From Cacajao melanocephalus (Eukaryota > Chordata > Mammalia > Primates > Pitheciidae), in assembly GCA_963573385.1 (NCBI GenBank), contig CAUYLG010063112.1, positions 41,909 through 105,908 on the forward strand: DNA of 64,000 bases, in the 5' to 3' direction. Made by a program: the position numbers and the translations under genes. Below, in pieces: positions 51,733 through 63,830 of the stretch; position 1 is the first letter of the stretch; every line of letters begins with the position of its first letter. A model generated the notes under the pieces. That model was given only the letters and a program-made list of their open reading frames with translations. It did no database searches and was not told the origin of the DNA.

Positions 51733-52040
51733 CACCAGGCACAGTGGCTCATACCTGTAATCCCAGCACCTAGGGAGGCAAAGGTGGGCAGATCACCTGA
51801 GGTCAGGAGTCCGAGAGCAGCCTGAATAACATGGCAAAACTCCATCTATACTAAAAGTGCAACAATTAGCCGGGTGTGGTAGTCCATGCCTGTAGTTGGA
51901 GTTACTCGGGAGACTGAGGCAGGAGAATCACTTGAACCTGGGAGGTGGGGGATGCAGTCAGCAAGATGGTGCCACTGCATTCCAGCCTGGTGACAGAGCA
52001 AGACCCCATCTCAAAAAACAAAAACAAAAACAAAAAAACT
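51733..52040 (+). mobile_element. Alu, full length, sense
   Basis: CCAGGCACAGTGGCTCATAC, GCCGGGTGTGGTAGTCCATG, CATTCCAGCCTGGTGACAGA, then a CAAAAA-repeat tail. Confidence 0.94.
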
Positions 52041-52359
52041 TACCTTGATTTTCTGGTATAGAATTTCCTTTTAATTATCTATTAAATAATAAATATTTTA
52101 GTTTTTTAAAAATTTTCTAGTGTGATTTCATATTTGTTATGTCATATTTTAATTAAATCTTTAGTTATAGTTTTCTTTAATTCCTTTAACATACTCATAA
52201 TTGCTGATTTCAAGTTTTGTCTGCTAAAACTAACACTGGGGCTCATTCCAATCACAAGGCAAAACATTTGCCAGACTATTTCAAAAAAAAGCAAAATCAA
52301 ACTGTGTGCTTATATTTGAAGACTGAAATAGGTTAAAAGTGACATGATCTTTAAACAGT

Positions 52360-53610
52360 ACACCATGTAACCAGTAAACGTAAGACAGTGGGGTTGGGGG
52401 GTGACTTTAGTAACATCAGACAAAATCAGCTTTAAATATTTTTTAGCAACAAGGAACATTTCATGATGATCAAAAGCTATAACAATAATGTATACATATC
52501 TATCAACAAAACAAAAATACATGAAGCAACCCATCACTACTCATAGGAGGCATATAGATGGGGATTTCAATAACCTTATAATAATTAATATAACAATTAT
52601 ATGAAAAATCAGTAAATATATGGAAGAGTTGTAAATAAGCCAACTTGTCTAACTGGCAGTTACAGAAAACTCTGTCAATAGCAAAATATGTATTCCTTCT
52701 AACATGTATGTTCCGTGAATGTACACAGAGCATTCCTCAAGTGGGCAACATGTTGTATGCAAAACAAAACTACAATTGAATTAATTACAAATCAATACCT
52801 AAAAGATATGGGAAATATGCCAGTACTTGAAAATGAACAACACTTACAGATAACCCATGGGTCACAGAAGATAGTACAGGGAATATTAGAGAATTTCTTT
52901 TGTGTGATGAATATGAATATAAAATATCCAAATATACACTGAGTTAAAGAGGTGCTAAGGTAGAAATGTGTAGCTCTCAATGCTTACATATGAAATAAAT
53001 ACCTAAATTTAATAATCTCTGTTTATACCTTAAGAAGCTCAGAAATTAAAAGCAATTTATATCCAAAGTAAGTGAAAAAGGGAAACTAAGACCAGATTCA
53101 GAAGTCAAGAAAATAGAAAAAATCATAATAGTTGGTTCTTTGAAAGAAATAGCAAACTCAGCTAGACGAAGAAAAGAGAGCAAGAAGGGCACACATTACC
53201 AAAAACAGGAATCAAAGAGGAAACATCTCACAACACTACAAAAATGTTAAAAATATCTTTAAAAATATTATAAACAATTTTATATCAACAAATCACATTG
53301 CTCAGAAGGAATATAAAAATTCTAAGACACAAGTTATACACACTTAAGAACAAATAGAAAAAACAGCAAATGCAACAAGAGATTGAATTATAATAGATAA
53401 TTACAAACCAAAAACGCAAGAAGTCAGATGATTACACTGGTGCGTGTGATCAAATATTTAAAGAGAAAATAATATCAATCATATACCAACTCTTTCCAAA
53501 AAAAAGAGAAGTCTTTCCAAGTAATTCTATAATACCAATATTACCTAGAAAGTGAAGCCAGGCAAAGAAATCCCAAGAAAAAATAAAAGAATTTTTCTAA
53601 CTTCAAAAGT
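52360..53610 (+). mobile_element. L1M ORF2 fragment, sense
   Basis: GAACAACACTTACAGATAAC, CCATGGGTCACAGAAGATAG, TTCTTTGAAAGAAATAGCAA, GAAAAGAGAGCAAGAAGGG, CTAGAAAGTGAAGCCAGGCA follow L1 ORF2 (end of the endonuclease into early reverse-transcriptase region) in sense order. Frame is broken throughout. The 3' half is absent, so this is an internal fragment. Confidence 0.8.
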
Positions 53611-54838
53611 TGGTGGATATAACCCTCTCTGTTACTGAAAATAGAAGAAACATATAGATTAACAAAAATGATTTTTTTACTTTAAAATATATATTAAAAT
53701 AACTGAAAACTCTTTAAAAATTTCCCGATTGTTTCATCTGTAAAATGTGAATATAATATTTAATAACATTGGCAAAAATATATTGTAATACCGTTAACAG
53801 TTATTCATTGTAGTTGCTCAAGTCTACTCAGGTGGATTTAATTAAGGAAGGATTTAATTTAGAGATTATTGAAAGATTATTACCTGTAGAACCTGTAGAA
53901 GTCTCTACAATCAGATTTGGAAAACTGATACAGAGGAGCCCAAGGCAGCAGACAGGGACACACCAAATATGATGTCACAGTATCGGTGGACGAGGGACGC
54001 CACTAACACTAGATTACACTATGGCAGTGCAGTCCCTGAGGCCCTTGAAATTTGGTTATGATTTCCGTGGCACTCCCGCCTGTATGAAAAAGAGCTATCT
54101 TACATTGATGCTTCTTTACATCACCAGCTTCCTTTCAAATTCCACAGTGGGTCGGTCCATCAGTAAAAACCAGCTTTTGACACATACGCACATGGAGGGG
54201 TACCTGAGCCTGGGAAATAATTTGTATTTTTACCTTCCATATTGAGAGGTGATCTCTAACTTTCATCAAAGAGTCACTAAGTAGATAATTTTTTAGATTT
54301 AAAAGGAAGTTCAGATGATAAGTAACAAAGGTAAATAAAAGATAAATTTGACTACATGTTCGTAAGTAATTTTGCTGAAAATATATCACTGTTTTTTAAA
54401 GTAATATGTAAAATAACTTGCGAATATGTGAATTAGTTTTGTTCATTTTTATTTAATGAAACAGAAGCTGAGAGGCTTTTTGTTCATGAATCGTAAATAA
54501 TATCCAAATGTGTATAATATGATGCTTTTGAATGAAAAGATATCAAAGAAAGTAAATTTGATTAACAGTATACAGTAATGTATAAACAATGTTTTAATTT
54601 TAAGGAAATAATGGAAATCTGAGTTTTCTTTGGTTCCCTGAGATGAGAGTAAGCAGATGTTTCCACATCAAAACAAAAATAAACAAAACAAAACAAAATA
54701 CTTAATAGCATTCAAGAATACATTGACTTTTTGCAGCATAGTTGAATATCTTATATATCCTAAAAATAATGTTAGATTTACTTGCATGTTGCATCAGTTA
54801 CATACTTATAATGAAGTGAATCCTTTGCGTTCTGTAAG
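53611..54838. other. Intronic sequence before relic exon B
   Basis: A short MIR-like piece (GTTTCATCTGTAAAATGTGA) lies at 53731-53750. Otherwise no repeat that I can name. Confidence 0.45.
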
Positions 54839-54950
54839 TAATAACTGTGAGATTAAGGTAGACGAATGCCTAAGTGATCACTACACAAATTGTAGTACTT
54901 GTGTTGACCTTCACAGGACCTTTAGCTGACTGTGTCAAAATGAATTTCAA
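54839..54950 (+). pseudogene. Relic EGF-like exon B (dead), about 2 kb before the living exon
   Basis: Seen: read from 54843, NCEIKVDEC gives the preceding domain's sixth cysteine (54846) and C1 (54867). LSDHY follows, with Tyr TAC at 54882 exactly where C2 belongs. C3 is at 54900 after five residues (one a stray Cys at a usual Gly). VDLHRTFS is the right eight residues, then TGA at 54927 sits exactly at C4, and LC gives C5 at 54933. Five codons later, as in the living exon, comes CAAGTCAGG, a near-donor. AG at 54837-54838 is one base out of phase with the expected start. CVDLHRTFS matches the hydroxylation and calcium-EGF pattern. Inferred: a formerly functional phase 1-1 exon of 113-114 nt, killed by a stop and by loss of two disulphide cysteines. 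Spacing this exact is very unlikely by chance. Confidence 0.85.
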
Positions 54951-56166
<1,216 letters not shown>

Positions 56167-56380
56167 TCAGGGACATATATCAGGATGTTATTGATTCACC
56201 AATATTTTATTTTCATTACCTTTTTATTTTTTTTTTGCCTAACATTTGATCTGCATTCCAGTAACCTGAAATACATACATCATCTCTAGACTCCCCAGCA
56301 AAAAAAAGAAAAAAAAATAGTTCACATCTAAAGACAGTTTGCATGCCTACAAACTCAGATTAGTTACATTTTGTAATTCT

Positions 56381-56678
<298 letters not shown>

Positions 56679-56692
56679 CATTTTGTAATTCT

Positions 56693-56857
56693 AAGAGAAG
56701 TTACTACAGTTTGTAGCAAGGTGAAATAAATGGGTTCTGATATCCTTATCTAATAAATTCAGTTTCAGATATCATCCTAAGTGGATTAAAGGCTTGTGCA
56801 AATTTAAGAATTACAATTTAGTACATGCCTGCCTTGTTAACATTTAACATCTTTCTT
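56693..56857. other. Intron between antisense Alu and the exon
   Basis: Unique-looking sequence that should hold the branch point. Nothing else recognised. Confidence 0.5.
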
Positions 56858-56871
56858 ACTATTTTTTGAAG
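56858..56871 (+). promoter_or_regulatory. EYS: 3' splice site of the EGF exon
   Basis: The acceptor is TTACTATTTTTTGAAG before GT. The pyrimidine run is short and broken by GAA directly before AG, so this is a mediocre acceptor. A TTCTTAC-like branch-point candidate lies a few bases upstream, near 56853-56859. An antisense Alu ends only about 190 nt upstream. Confidence 0.7.
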
Positions 56872-56985
56872 GTACAAGATGTAAAATAGATATAGATGAG
56901 TGTGCTTCACCTCCCTGCAAAAATGGAGCCACCTGCATAGACCAACCTGGTAATTACCTCTGCCAATGTGTGCCTCCATTTAAAG
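56872..56985 (+). CDS. EYS: Internal exon encoding a calcium-binding EGF-like module, probably EYS
   Basis: Seen: AG at 56870-56871 and GTAATG donor from 56986 bound 114 nt, phase 1 at both ends and open throughout. The first codons (GTRC) finish the preceding EGF domain with its sixth cysteine. DIDEC then opens a new domain with C1 at 56901, C2 at 56916, C3 at 56934, C4 at 56961 and C5 at 56967, spaced C-x4-C-x5-C-x8-C-x-C; the sixth cysteine must lie in the next exon. D-I-D-E and the aromatic in CIDQPGNYLCQC fit a calcium-binding EGF, and that segment matches the Asp/Asn beta-hydroxylation consensus Cx[DN]xxxx[FY]xCxC. Known: phase 1-1 EGF exons are typical of extracellular mosaic proteins. 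Inferred: EYS, a secreted photoreceptor extracellular protein, from recalled sequence and the AT-rich giant-intron context. Other EGF-array genes are possible if that recall is wrong; exon number not assigned. Confidence 0.88.
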
Positions 56986-56992
56986 GTAATGA
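56984..56992 (+). promoter_or_regulatory. EYS: 5' splice site of the EGF exon
   Basis: AAG followed by GTAATG: good exonic match (AAG) and GTAA at +1 to +4, with T at +5 instead of the preferred G. It keeps phase 1, with the single G at 56985 starting the next codon. Confidence 0.75.
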
Positions 56993-56999
56993 ACACCAA

Positions 57000-57965
57000 G
57001 GGATAAGGAAGACCAAACATAATTAACTTTAAAAAGCATTTCTGTCTCTTGTCTGAACTCATTTTGGTCTTCCAACAACTTTATTAGTCCTTCATTTTCT
57101 TAAAGTCAACTTCTAAAGTGACCAACCAATTATTCCTTAGGCAGAAACTAGATTGAAATTGGTTTTGTGTACATGCACACTAAAATAGCCGAGTTTCTTA
57201 TTCTTCTATTTGAAAGATCACCAATGAAACCAAAAGATACAATAAAAAAGTAAGGAATATATTACGAGCTTATCATGTTATATTTAAAATATTCTTCCAT
57301 ATTATGTAGTTTTTCATGAAATTGTCAAGTTCTCTTTTTTCTTTCTAAACTAATCATCGTTAATTTTTCAGTATTCAACTTTGATAATTCTTTAGCTTAG
57401 TTCAGGAATTGTATTTTTTCTCCATTAGCTAAACAAATCCTTGCTTTTCCTTATAAATACGTTCATATATTAGTGCAACTAGTATATAGAAACGAATTCA
57501 TTGAGTACCTCTTGGAACTTTAGTATCTTTCTAAGCTATGAAATTTGAAGCTGTTCAACTAAATGAAATTAATTTAGATTTTTTTAATGTTATAAGTATT
57601 TACCTTAGAAAGTATCTTACAATTACTTAGGAAAAATATAGGATTGCATACCCCATTTCAAATATTTTGCATCTATTTGAACACACTAAGTTATAGCTTT
57701 CTTATTGCTAAATGAAAATAAGAATAACCTAGCTTGTTTAGTTGAATATGATTTAAATGAGAAATGTTATATTAATACCACACTGTCTGCCAAAAATAAG
57801 TAATTGTTGAACTATAATTTCCAGTAATGTTCTAACATATATGTGATATTTGTGTAATAGACAATATTTTATGTTTGAGTAGTGGGATATCAATATATAC
57901 TTATTTAGTTATGCATCTGTAAAGATACAGAGGGAATAGCCTAAGTAATCTCAGTAAAAATACTA
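57000..57965. other. Intronic sequence after the exon, nothing identified
   Basis: AT-rich, no gene or nameable repeat. Confidence 0.45.
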
Positions 57966-57967
57966 GA

Positions 57968-58178
57968 CTTTATTTTTTATTTTTTGAGAGAGGATCGCAC
58001 TCTGTCACCCAGGCTGTGGTACAGTGGTGCAAGCATAGCTCACGGCAGCCTCTGCGTCCTGGGCTTACATGATCCTCTCAGCCCCCTAAGTAGATAGGAC
58101 TACAGTTGCATGCCAACGTATCAGGGTAGTTTTTCTGTTTTTGTGGAGACAAGATTTTACCGTATTGACCAGGTTGGT
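57968..58178 (-). mobile_element. Alu (J-like), truncated, antisense
   Basis: TTTTTGAGAGAGGATCGCAC, CACTCTGTCACCCAGGCTG, GAGACAAGATTTTACCGT, GACCAGGTTGG. It ends early. Flanks TAGACTTTATT and TAGACTTCATT may be a diverged target-site duplication, which would mean 5' truncation at insertion. Confidence 0.88.
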
Positions 58179-58559
58179 AGACTTCATTATAAAAAAAAAA
58201 AATTTCTAGTGCCCAGATTTTGGTTTCTCATACATTCTCCAATTAAAAAAAAATCAAGTATCCTTAGAGATCTAGCTAATTTTAGGACGAAGGCATGGAA
58301 TACAGCATGAATAATATTGCAATGCTAGAAGATAAGAACGTCCTTAAAAACAAAACTATGAGATTAAGTCAAAGTGAGCCAACGGAAGAAGCTTCCAATG
58401 ATCAAAGTTAGAATGATTTGAGCACCAAAATAAAGGAATATCGATTTATAGCCAAAAATAAGAGCCCATAGTAATGGAAATAAATGATTGAATAAATAAA
58501 TGAGAAATAATAGACACGTCTTCATATACAACAATCCCAAGTAATTTATGTAGTTACGT

Positions 58560-59250
58560 TGAACTTAATGAGATGAAACAACACTCCGCATCCCTTAATT
58601 TGGACAGCAAATAGTGACTGCCTTTTAAAGAGTCTGGCATGTAAACAGGATTCATGGAGTGAAGAGCAGCTTTACAGTGGAGAAATCGGACAATTGCTGC
58701 CTCAGTCACGTGATGGAGGGTAACATCAACATACACAGTCATGTTAATAACATAAACTTTTGATAGGAAGTGATGAGAATGGCACTTTTTGTCTCTCATC
58801 TTCCTTTGAAAAAGTTTTCCAAGTCTAGTCATCAAAAAATTATCAGACAAATCCCAATTGACAGGCATTCTGAGAAATACTTGACTAGAATTTCTCGAGT
58901 CTGTTAAGGTCATCAAAAATAAGAAAAGTCTGAGAAACTTTCAAAGCTAAGAGATGCCTAGGGAAATATTACTTCTAAAAGTAATATGATATCCTGGATG
59001 ATATCTTGAAACAGAAAAAAAGACATTACCTTAAAACTAAGGAAATACAAATAAAGTACAGACATTAGTTAATAACATCAATATTGGTTTATTTATTGTG
59101 ACAAATGTACTATAGTAGCATAGGATATTAACACAGGGGAAGCTTGTTAAGGGGAAGCTGTTAAGGAGCATACAAGACCTCTACTATCCTTGCAACTCTT
59201 CTGTGAAGTTAAAACTACTCTAAAATAAAACTTTAATTAAAAAATAAACA
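58560..59250 (+). mobile_element. Old L1M 3' region, sense
   Basis: GTCTGAGAAACTTTCAAAGC, TGATATCCTGGATGATATCT, TAACATCAATATTGGTTTAT, TGTGACAAATGTACTATAGT and TAAAACTACTCTAAAATAAA follow the order of an old L1 3' end. A 120-codon open frame on the minus strand (58554-58916) is inside it and looks accidental. Confidence 0.62.
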
Positions 59251-59286
59251 GTTGTAAATAATTTCTGATTCAAAATATTTTACGTT

Positions 59287-59590
59287 AGGCTGGACATAGT
59301 GGCTTAAACCTGTAACCCCCACACATTGAGAGATTGAGGCAAAAGGATTGCTTGAAGCTAGAAGTTCTAGACCAGCCTGGCCAACAGAGCAAATCCCTGT
59401 CTCTAAAAAATAGAAATAAAAATCGACCGGGTGAGGTGGCATGCTTGTGGTCCCAGCTACTCAGGAGGCTGAGGCAGGAGGATTGCTTGAGTCTATTAGG
59501 TTGAGGCTTTCGTGAACTATTATTGTGCCACTGCACCCCAGCCTAGGTAACAAACTAAGTCCCCATCTATAAAATAAACAAATAAAAAGC
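59287..59590 (+). mobile_element. AluJ, full length, sense
   Basis: GGCTGGACATAGTGGCTTAA, AGACCAGCCTGGCCAACAG, GTCCCAGCTACTCAGGAGGC, then CTGCACCCCAGCCTAGGTAA and a mixed A-rich tail. High divergence suggests AluJ. It sits directly after the L1M end. Confidence 0.93.
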
Positions 59591-60729
59591 AGTAAAAAAG
59601 AAAAGCCAAAACCAAAATATTTTACATTAAGACAAAACAGAGTTTGTAAAGCATGAATAGAAATATTAGGTAATCATAAATGTTTTAACCTTCATATATT
59701 AAATATTTTAATCTACTAATTATAATGAAAAGGATTCTTCAGTTAATGGTAGTGCCTTAACTTTTTATGGCACATTGACATGTTCACTGAAACTCTATGT
59801 AAACAAAACAAAACGAAACAAAAACAAGGTTATACTATTATAAAATGCATGTGCCTAATAATATATAATATTTTTCTGATAATCACATCACATAAATAAA
59901 TTTATAGTATAGATACCCTATCCTAGACATAAATACATTCTAATTCAGTTTATATTTTTATACATCTTTCAGCTGGAAACATGCGTTCTATGTTAGAAGC
60001 TGCCTGCATGTTTATCTTTTTCTTTTGCTCCTGGACACAGACTTAATTATCTTGTATATAGATGAGACCACCATTCTGACTAACAGAACATCAATATAAG
60101 ATTTTATTTTACAATGTGGTGCATAAAAATATCTCACAGTTTTTAGCTTTTTAAATTTCTTCTACATTCTCTTTGGAAGGGAGATGCCCGAAAAACTAGA
60201 GAAAAGCGAGAAGATGGAAGAGTATAGGGCCCTAGTTCTTACATAAAAAGATATTCATGGACCAGAAACACCCTCATTGTACTGAGTGATAAACAGATAA
60301 ATTTACGTATTGTTACTGTGCTAAACCACTAAGGTTAAGGAACTTTGTTCTTTAGGGCAACCAGTACGATTAGAATTACCCTTTGAATGCTAATAGGAAA
60401 TAATTTCCTTAGTATCTCACTGGAATTGATTTTTTATTATTATGAATGAATATCATTTTTGAAAAAAGTGCATATTTAATCCACTTACGAGTTACATTTC
60501 TATGCAAAAAGCACAAGTAATTTTCTTTTGTAAAATTAATGGTTATTTTCTTACTCCATTTGCTTTGAGCCTGTTGGAGATTTCACCACCTTTTTCCCAA
60601 AGAAATAAAAATAATACACATAAACGGTAACTCCAGAAAGACGCATTAAAATAAAAGATTAAGTTGTTAAATTTTTAGTTGATTTAGTAATTTGGTAAGT
60701 TTACTTGTTTGGAATTGAATAGATACAGG
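59591..60729. other. Intronic sequence, nothing identified
   Basis: AT-rich, no gene or nameable repeat. Confidence 0.4.
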
Positions 60730-60927
60730 TTAGAAAAATATATCTTGTTGGAGAAAATCCGGGCTTCGACCTGTTTTGTGCCTCTCGCACGTACTACTAT
60801 ACTCATTCATTTATGTATGGTGGATGGCTGCTTCAGCCACAAGTACAGAGTATATGTTCTCTTTGCTTACAGATTCTAAAGTATTTACTACCTTGTCTTG
60901 TACAGAAAATATTTGCTGACCCTGGTA
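60730..60927 (-). mobile_element. hAT-Charlie-type element fragment
   Basis: Ends in GAAAATATTTGCTGACCCTGG, the complement of the CAGGGTCAGCAAA terminus seen in Charlie-related elements. GATGGCTGCTTCAGCCACAA and GATTCTAAAGTATTTACTAC match the internal part. Subfamily not assigned. Confidence 0.7.
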
Positions 60928-62185
60928 TAGAAAATGCTCAAATAATAATCTATTTTTAAGCTAATCATGGCTTTTTGTTGATACAGTCCAAGTTTTATCT
61001 ATAGATATTTATTTGCACTTACATATATTTTGATAAAATGATACCTTTTTAATATAATAGATGACTCTACCCCATTTTACTAGATTAAATTCATAATTTT
61101 TAAAAAATCTTGAGTAAAATTTGTACCATACTATATCTTTATCAATTTATGAATTTATGTTTGAAATGTTAATATATACAGTCACTGTTTAGCAAATATA
61201 TGAAATTGTAAGATATGGCCCCTTGAGTGTTTTTCTGAGAATTTCCCCTAGTTTGAACATTTTGTCATTTTATAGAAGTTATGTTTCATTACTACTTATG
61301 ACTTTTAAAGCACGTATTGGAAAAACGAATTATTCCTAAAAGGGGATTGTGATTATATAGTCCATTTATGGGAACAATAGGAAATAATTAGAAAAATCTT
61401 GGTGTAATTACTTCTATAAAGCTGAATAATGCAGTGTTTTTATGCATGTTAGTTTACAGTACTATAATTACAGATCCTCCAAAAATAGCATAGCTTTCAT
61501 ACAAAGTTTTATTAATGCTATATATCTTTTTTGATGTCCATGGAATCTTTTTTCTTCTTTTTAAACAGGAACAAATAAATATGCAAGGTAAATTCCTTAA
61601 TACAATTCTTTTTCCATGAAGTGTTCATGCACTGGAGTGAATAAGTGCTTAGGTTTGATTTAATCTGAGCTCCCTTCCAAGTTCTAGTCTTAGAAACTGA
61701 ACCTAGTAAATAAACTACAAATGTGTATTTCTCTTTGAAGGAAAGGGTATTATCATTTTGTTTTCTGTTTACTATGAACTTAATTTTTCTTCAGAAATGA
61801 ACAAAAACTTTTAATACGTTAAAATAAGTTTTCACTTTCCCTGATATAGTTAATTAGTATAATTTACCTGAAGAAGACCTCATGCTTTTCATGTAACAAA
61901 ACAGGATACAGACTGCATACGTATTCTCTATGTTTGAATATCACAATTTTCTATTTTAATTAAAAGAAGATATAAGGAAGTCATTCCCAATAAGCACTGT
62001 TGTCATTAACCTGTCTATTGTCATGGCCAGTGTTACTTTCTGAGGCATTCTTTATTAAAACTTTCTATGCCCAACACTTCCAAAATAAATTGTGATATTT
62101 TTATGTTTTGTATGTTAAACAAATGAGACTAAATAATGCCTCAAAGTAAAAATTTTCTTTCTACATATGAAAAGTAATTACTAAG
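60928..62185. other. Intronic sequence with an exon-like splice pair
   Basis: No repeat named. TTCTTCTTTTTAAACAG and AAGGTAAAT bracket 19 nt at 61569-61587, a splice-site-like pair without a readable domain. Confidence 0.45.
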
Positions 62186-62243
62186 CACATACACACACAC
62201 ACACACACGCACACACACACACACACACACACACCACACACAC
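62186..62243. repeat. (CA)n microsatellite, interrupted
   Basis: About 28 CA units with interruptions (CACGCAC and CACCACA). Likely polymorphic. Confidence 0.95.
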
Positions 62244-62350
62244 CTGGAACTAAGCACATTTACTTATTATCTTTCCCCCCAGAACTAAATGGGGTTGGGC
62301 ATGTGAAAAAATGCAGTTATAACTATTTCCTTAAAAATACTATAATCAGT

Positions 62351-62943
62351 CCTGTGAAGAGAGTCATTGATAGCTTGACGGGGATAGCATTGAATCTATA
62401 AATTACTTTGGGCAGTATGGCCATTTTCATGATACTGATTCTTCCTAACCATGAGCATGGAATGTTTCTCCATTTGTTTGTGTCCTCTCTTATTTCCTTG
62501 AGCAAACTACTTGGTTTGTAGTTCTCCTTGAAGAGGTCCTTTACATCCTTTGTTAGTTGTATTCCTAGGAATTTTATTTTTGTAGCAATTGTGAATGTGA
62601 GTTCGCTCATGATTTGGTTCTCTGTTAGTCTCTTATTGGTGTATAGAAATGCTTGTGATTTCTGCACCTGGTTATTGTATCCTGAGACTTTGCTGAAGTT
62701 GCTTATCAGTTTATGGAGATTTTGGGCTGAGATGATAGGGTCTTCTAAATGTACAATCATGTAGGGGGCCAAGGGAGGGACAGCAGAGGACAGGGTGGGG
62801 AGTTTGGGGAGGGATAACATGGGGAGAAATGCCAGATGTAGGTGATAGGGGGATGGAAGCAGCAAACTACATTGCCATGTGTGTACCTATGCAACAATCC
62901 TGCATGATCTGCACATGTACCCTAGAACCTAAAGTACATTTAA
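62351..62943 (+). mobile_element. L1PA/PB-type insertion with 5' inversion
   Basis: The first part (62351 to about 62764) is the complement of L1 ORF2 3' region, and on the minus strand holds an uninterrupted stretch recognisable as ORF2. The second part (about 62765-62943) is a sense L1 3'UTR ending CCTAGAACCTAAAGTAC plus A tail. An 18-nt direct repeat AAAAATACTATAATCAGT flanks both (62333-62350, 62944-62961). Inverted 5' part plus sense 3' part inside one duplication is the signature of twin priming. Cannot be active. Confidence 0.93.
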
Positions 62944-62961
62944 AAAAATACTATAATCAGT

Positions 62962-63254
62962 GCTAACCAATATATAACCAATAACCTTACCCAATCAGCA
63001 ATTTTAAATTCTAAAATTAATGTCCATGAAATATAATGGAAGTAAAAATAACATAACTATCTCCCATGTAAATGTTGTTCCTGTCAAAATTTAGGCAGTG
63101 TCCCACTTAACCAGTGGAGTATTTTAAAAGGCAAAGTATATTTCAGAAGAAAGGCTATTTTCTTAGTGAGTGGAGAAGACCACAGTACACAAATTGCCTA
63201 TTATTAATATATCAGTGATACTGTAATCTATACTAACTTAATGCTAGTACCTAC
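62962..63254. other. Short intronic gap, nothing identified
   Basis: No gene or repeat seen. Confidence 0.4.
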
Positions 63255-63650
63255 AGAAAGATATGATTCAATTTTCTGATTCTGTGACTTTATCTTTTTA
63301 AGATTCCACATATAAGTGGGATCGTGTGGTATTTGTCTCTTTGTGCCTGGCTTAACATGATGTCCTCTGGGTTCATCCAAGGAAGTATTGGTAAAAGTAT
63401 ACAAAATTTCAGTTAGAAGGAATAAATTCAAGATGCCCTGTAGAACATGATGACTGTAGTTAAAAACAATGTATTATATACTTAAAAATTGCTTAGGGAT
63501 TAGATTTTGGGTTCTCACCACCACAAAATGTGTGTGAGGTAATACATATGTTAATTAACTTGATTTAGGCATTCCGTAATGTATACATGTATCAAAACAT
63601 CTTGTTGTATGCCATATATATATACATTTTAAATTTGTTGGTTAAAAAAT
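63255..63650 (+). mobile_element. L1MA/MB 3' end with 5' inversion
   Basis: 63270-63381 is the complement of L1 3'UTR (AGATTCCACATATAAGTGG, GGTTCATCCAAG). 63383-63650 is the sense L1 3'UTR (GAATAAATTCAAGATGCCC, GAGGTAATACATATGTTAA, TGTATCAAAACATCTTGTT) with an A-rich end. The two orientations of one 3' region suggest a second, older twin-primed insertion. Confidence 0.75.
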
Positions 63651-63734
63651 AAAGTATGATGCACAATTCAAAGTTTGAAATGTGCATTTACTGGCATCAA
63701 ACTAAATTATTGATGACTTCATAATTATTTTTTG

Positions 63735-63830
63735 ATTTTTTTTTTTTAATGAGAGAAAGAAAGAAAAAAGAAAAAAAGGGGAGAGAGAACAGAATTCTTG
63801 CTCTATTGCCCAGGCTGGAATACAATCCAG
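63735..63830 (-). mobile_element. Alu fragment, antisense, strongly 5' truncated
   Basis: T tract, then a GAAA-rich run and CTTGCTCTATTGCCCAGGCT, the Alu 3' end in complement. It stops after about 40 nt of Alu body. Confidence 0.7.

Noticed and set aside
54657..54929. 90-codon + strand open frame as a whole gene
   Set aside because: Only its last 30 codons carry EGF signal (relic exon B). The rest is intron read through by chance, and its ATG is meaningless.
58554..58916. 120-codon minus-strand open frame
   Set aside because: Lies antisense within an old L1M 3' region.
62323..62865. 180-codon minus-strand open frame
   Set aside because: It is the inverted L1 ORF2 fragment, joined artificially at the 5' inversion junction to L1 3'UTR. 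Not a host gene.
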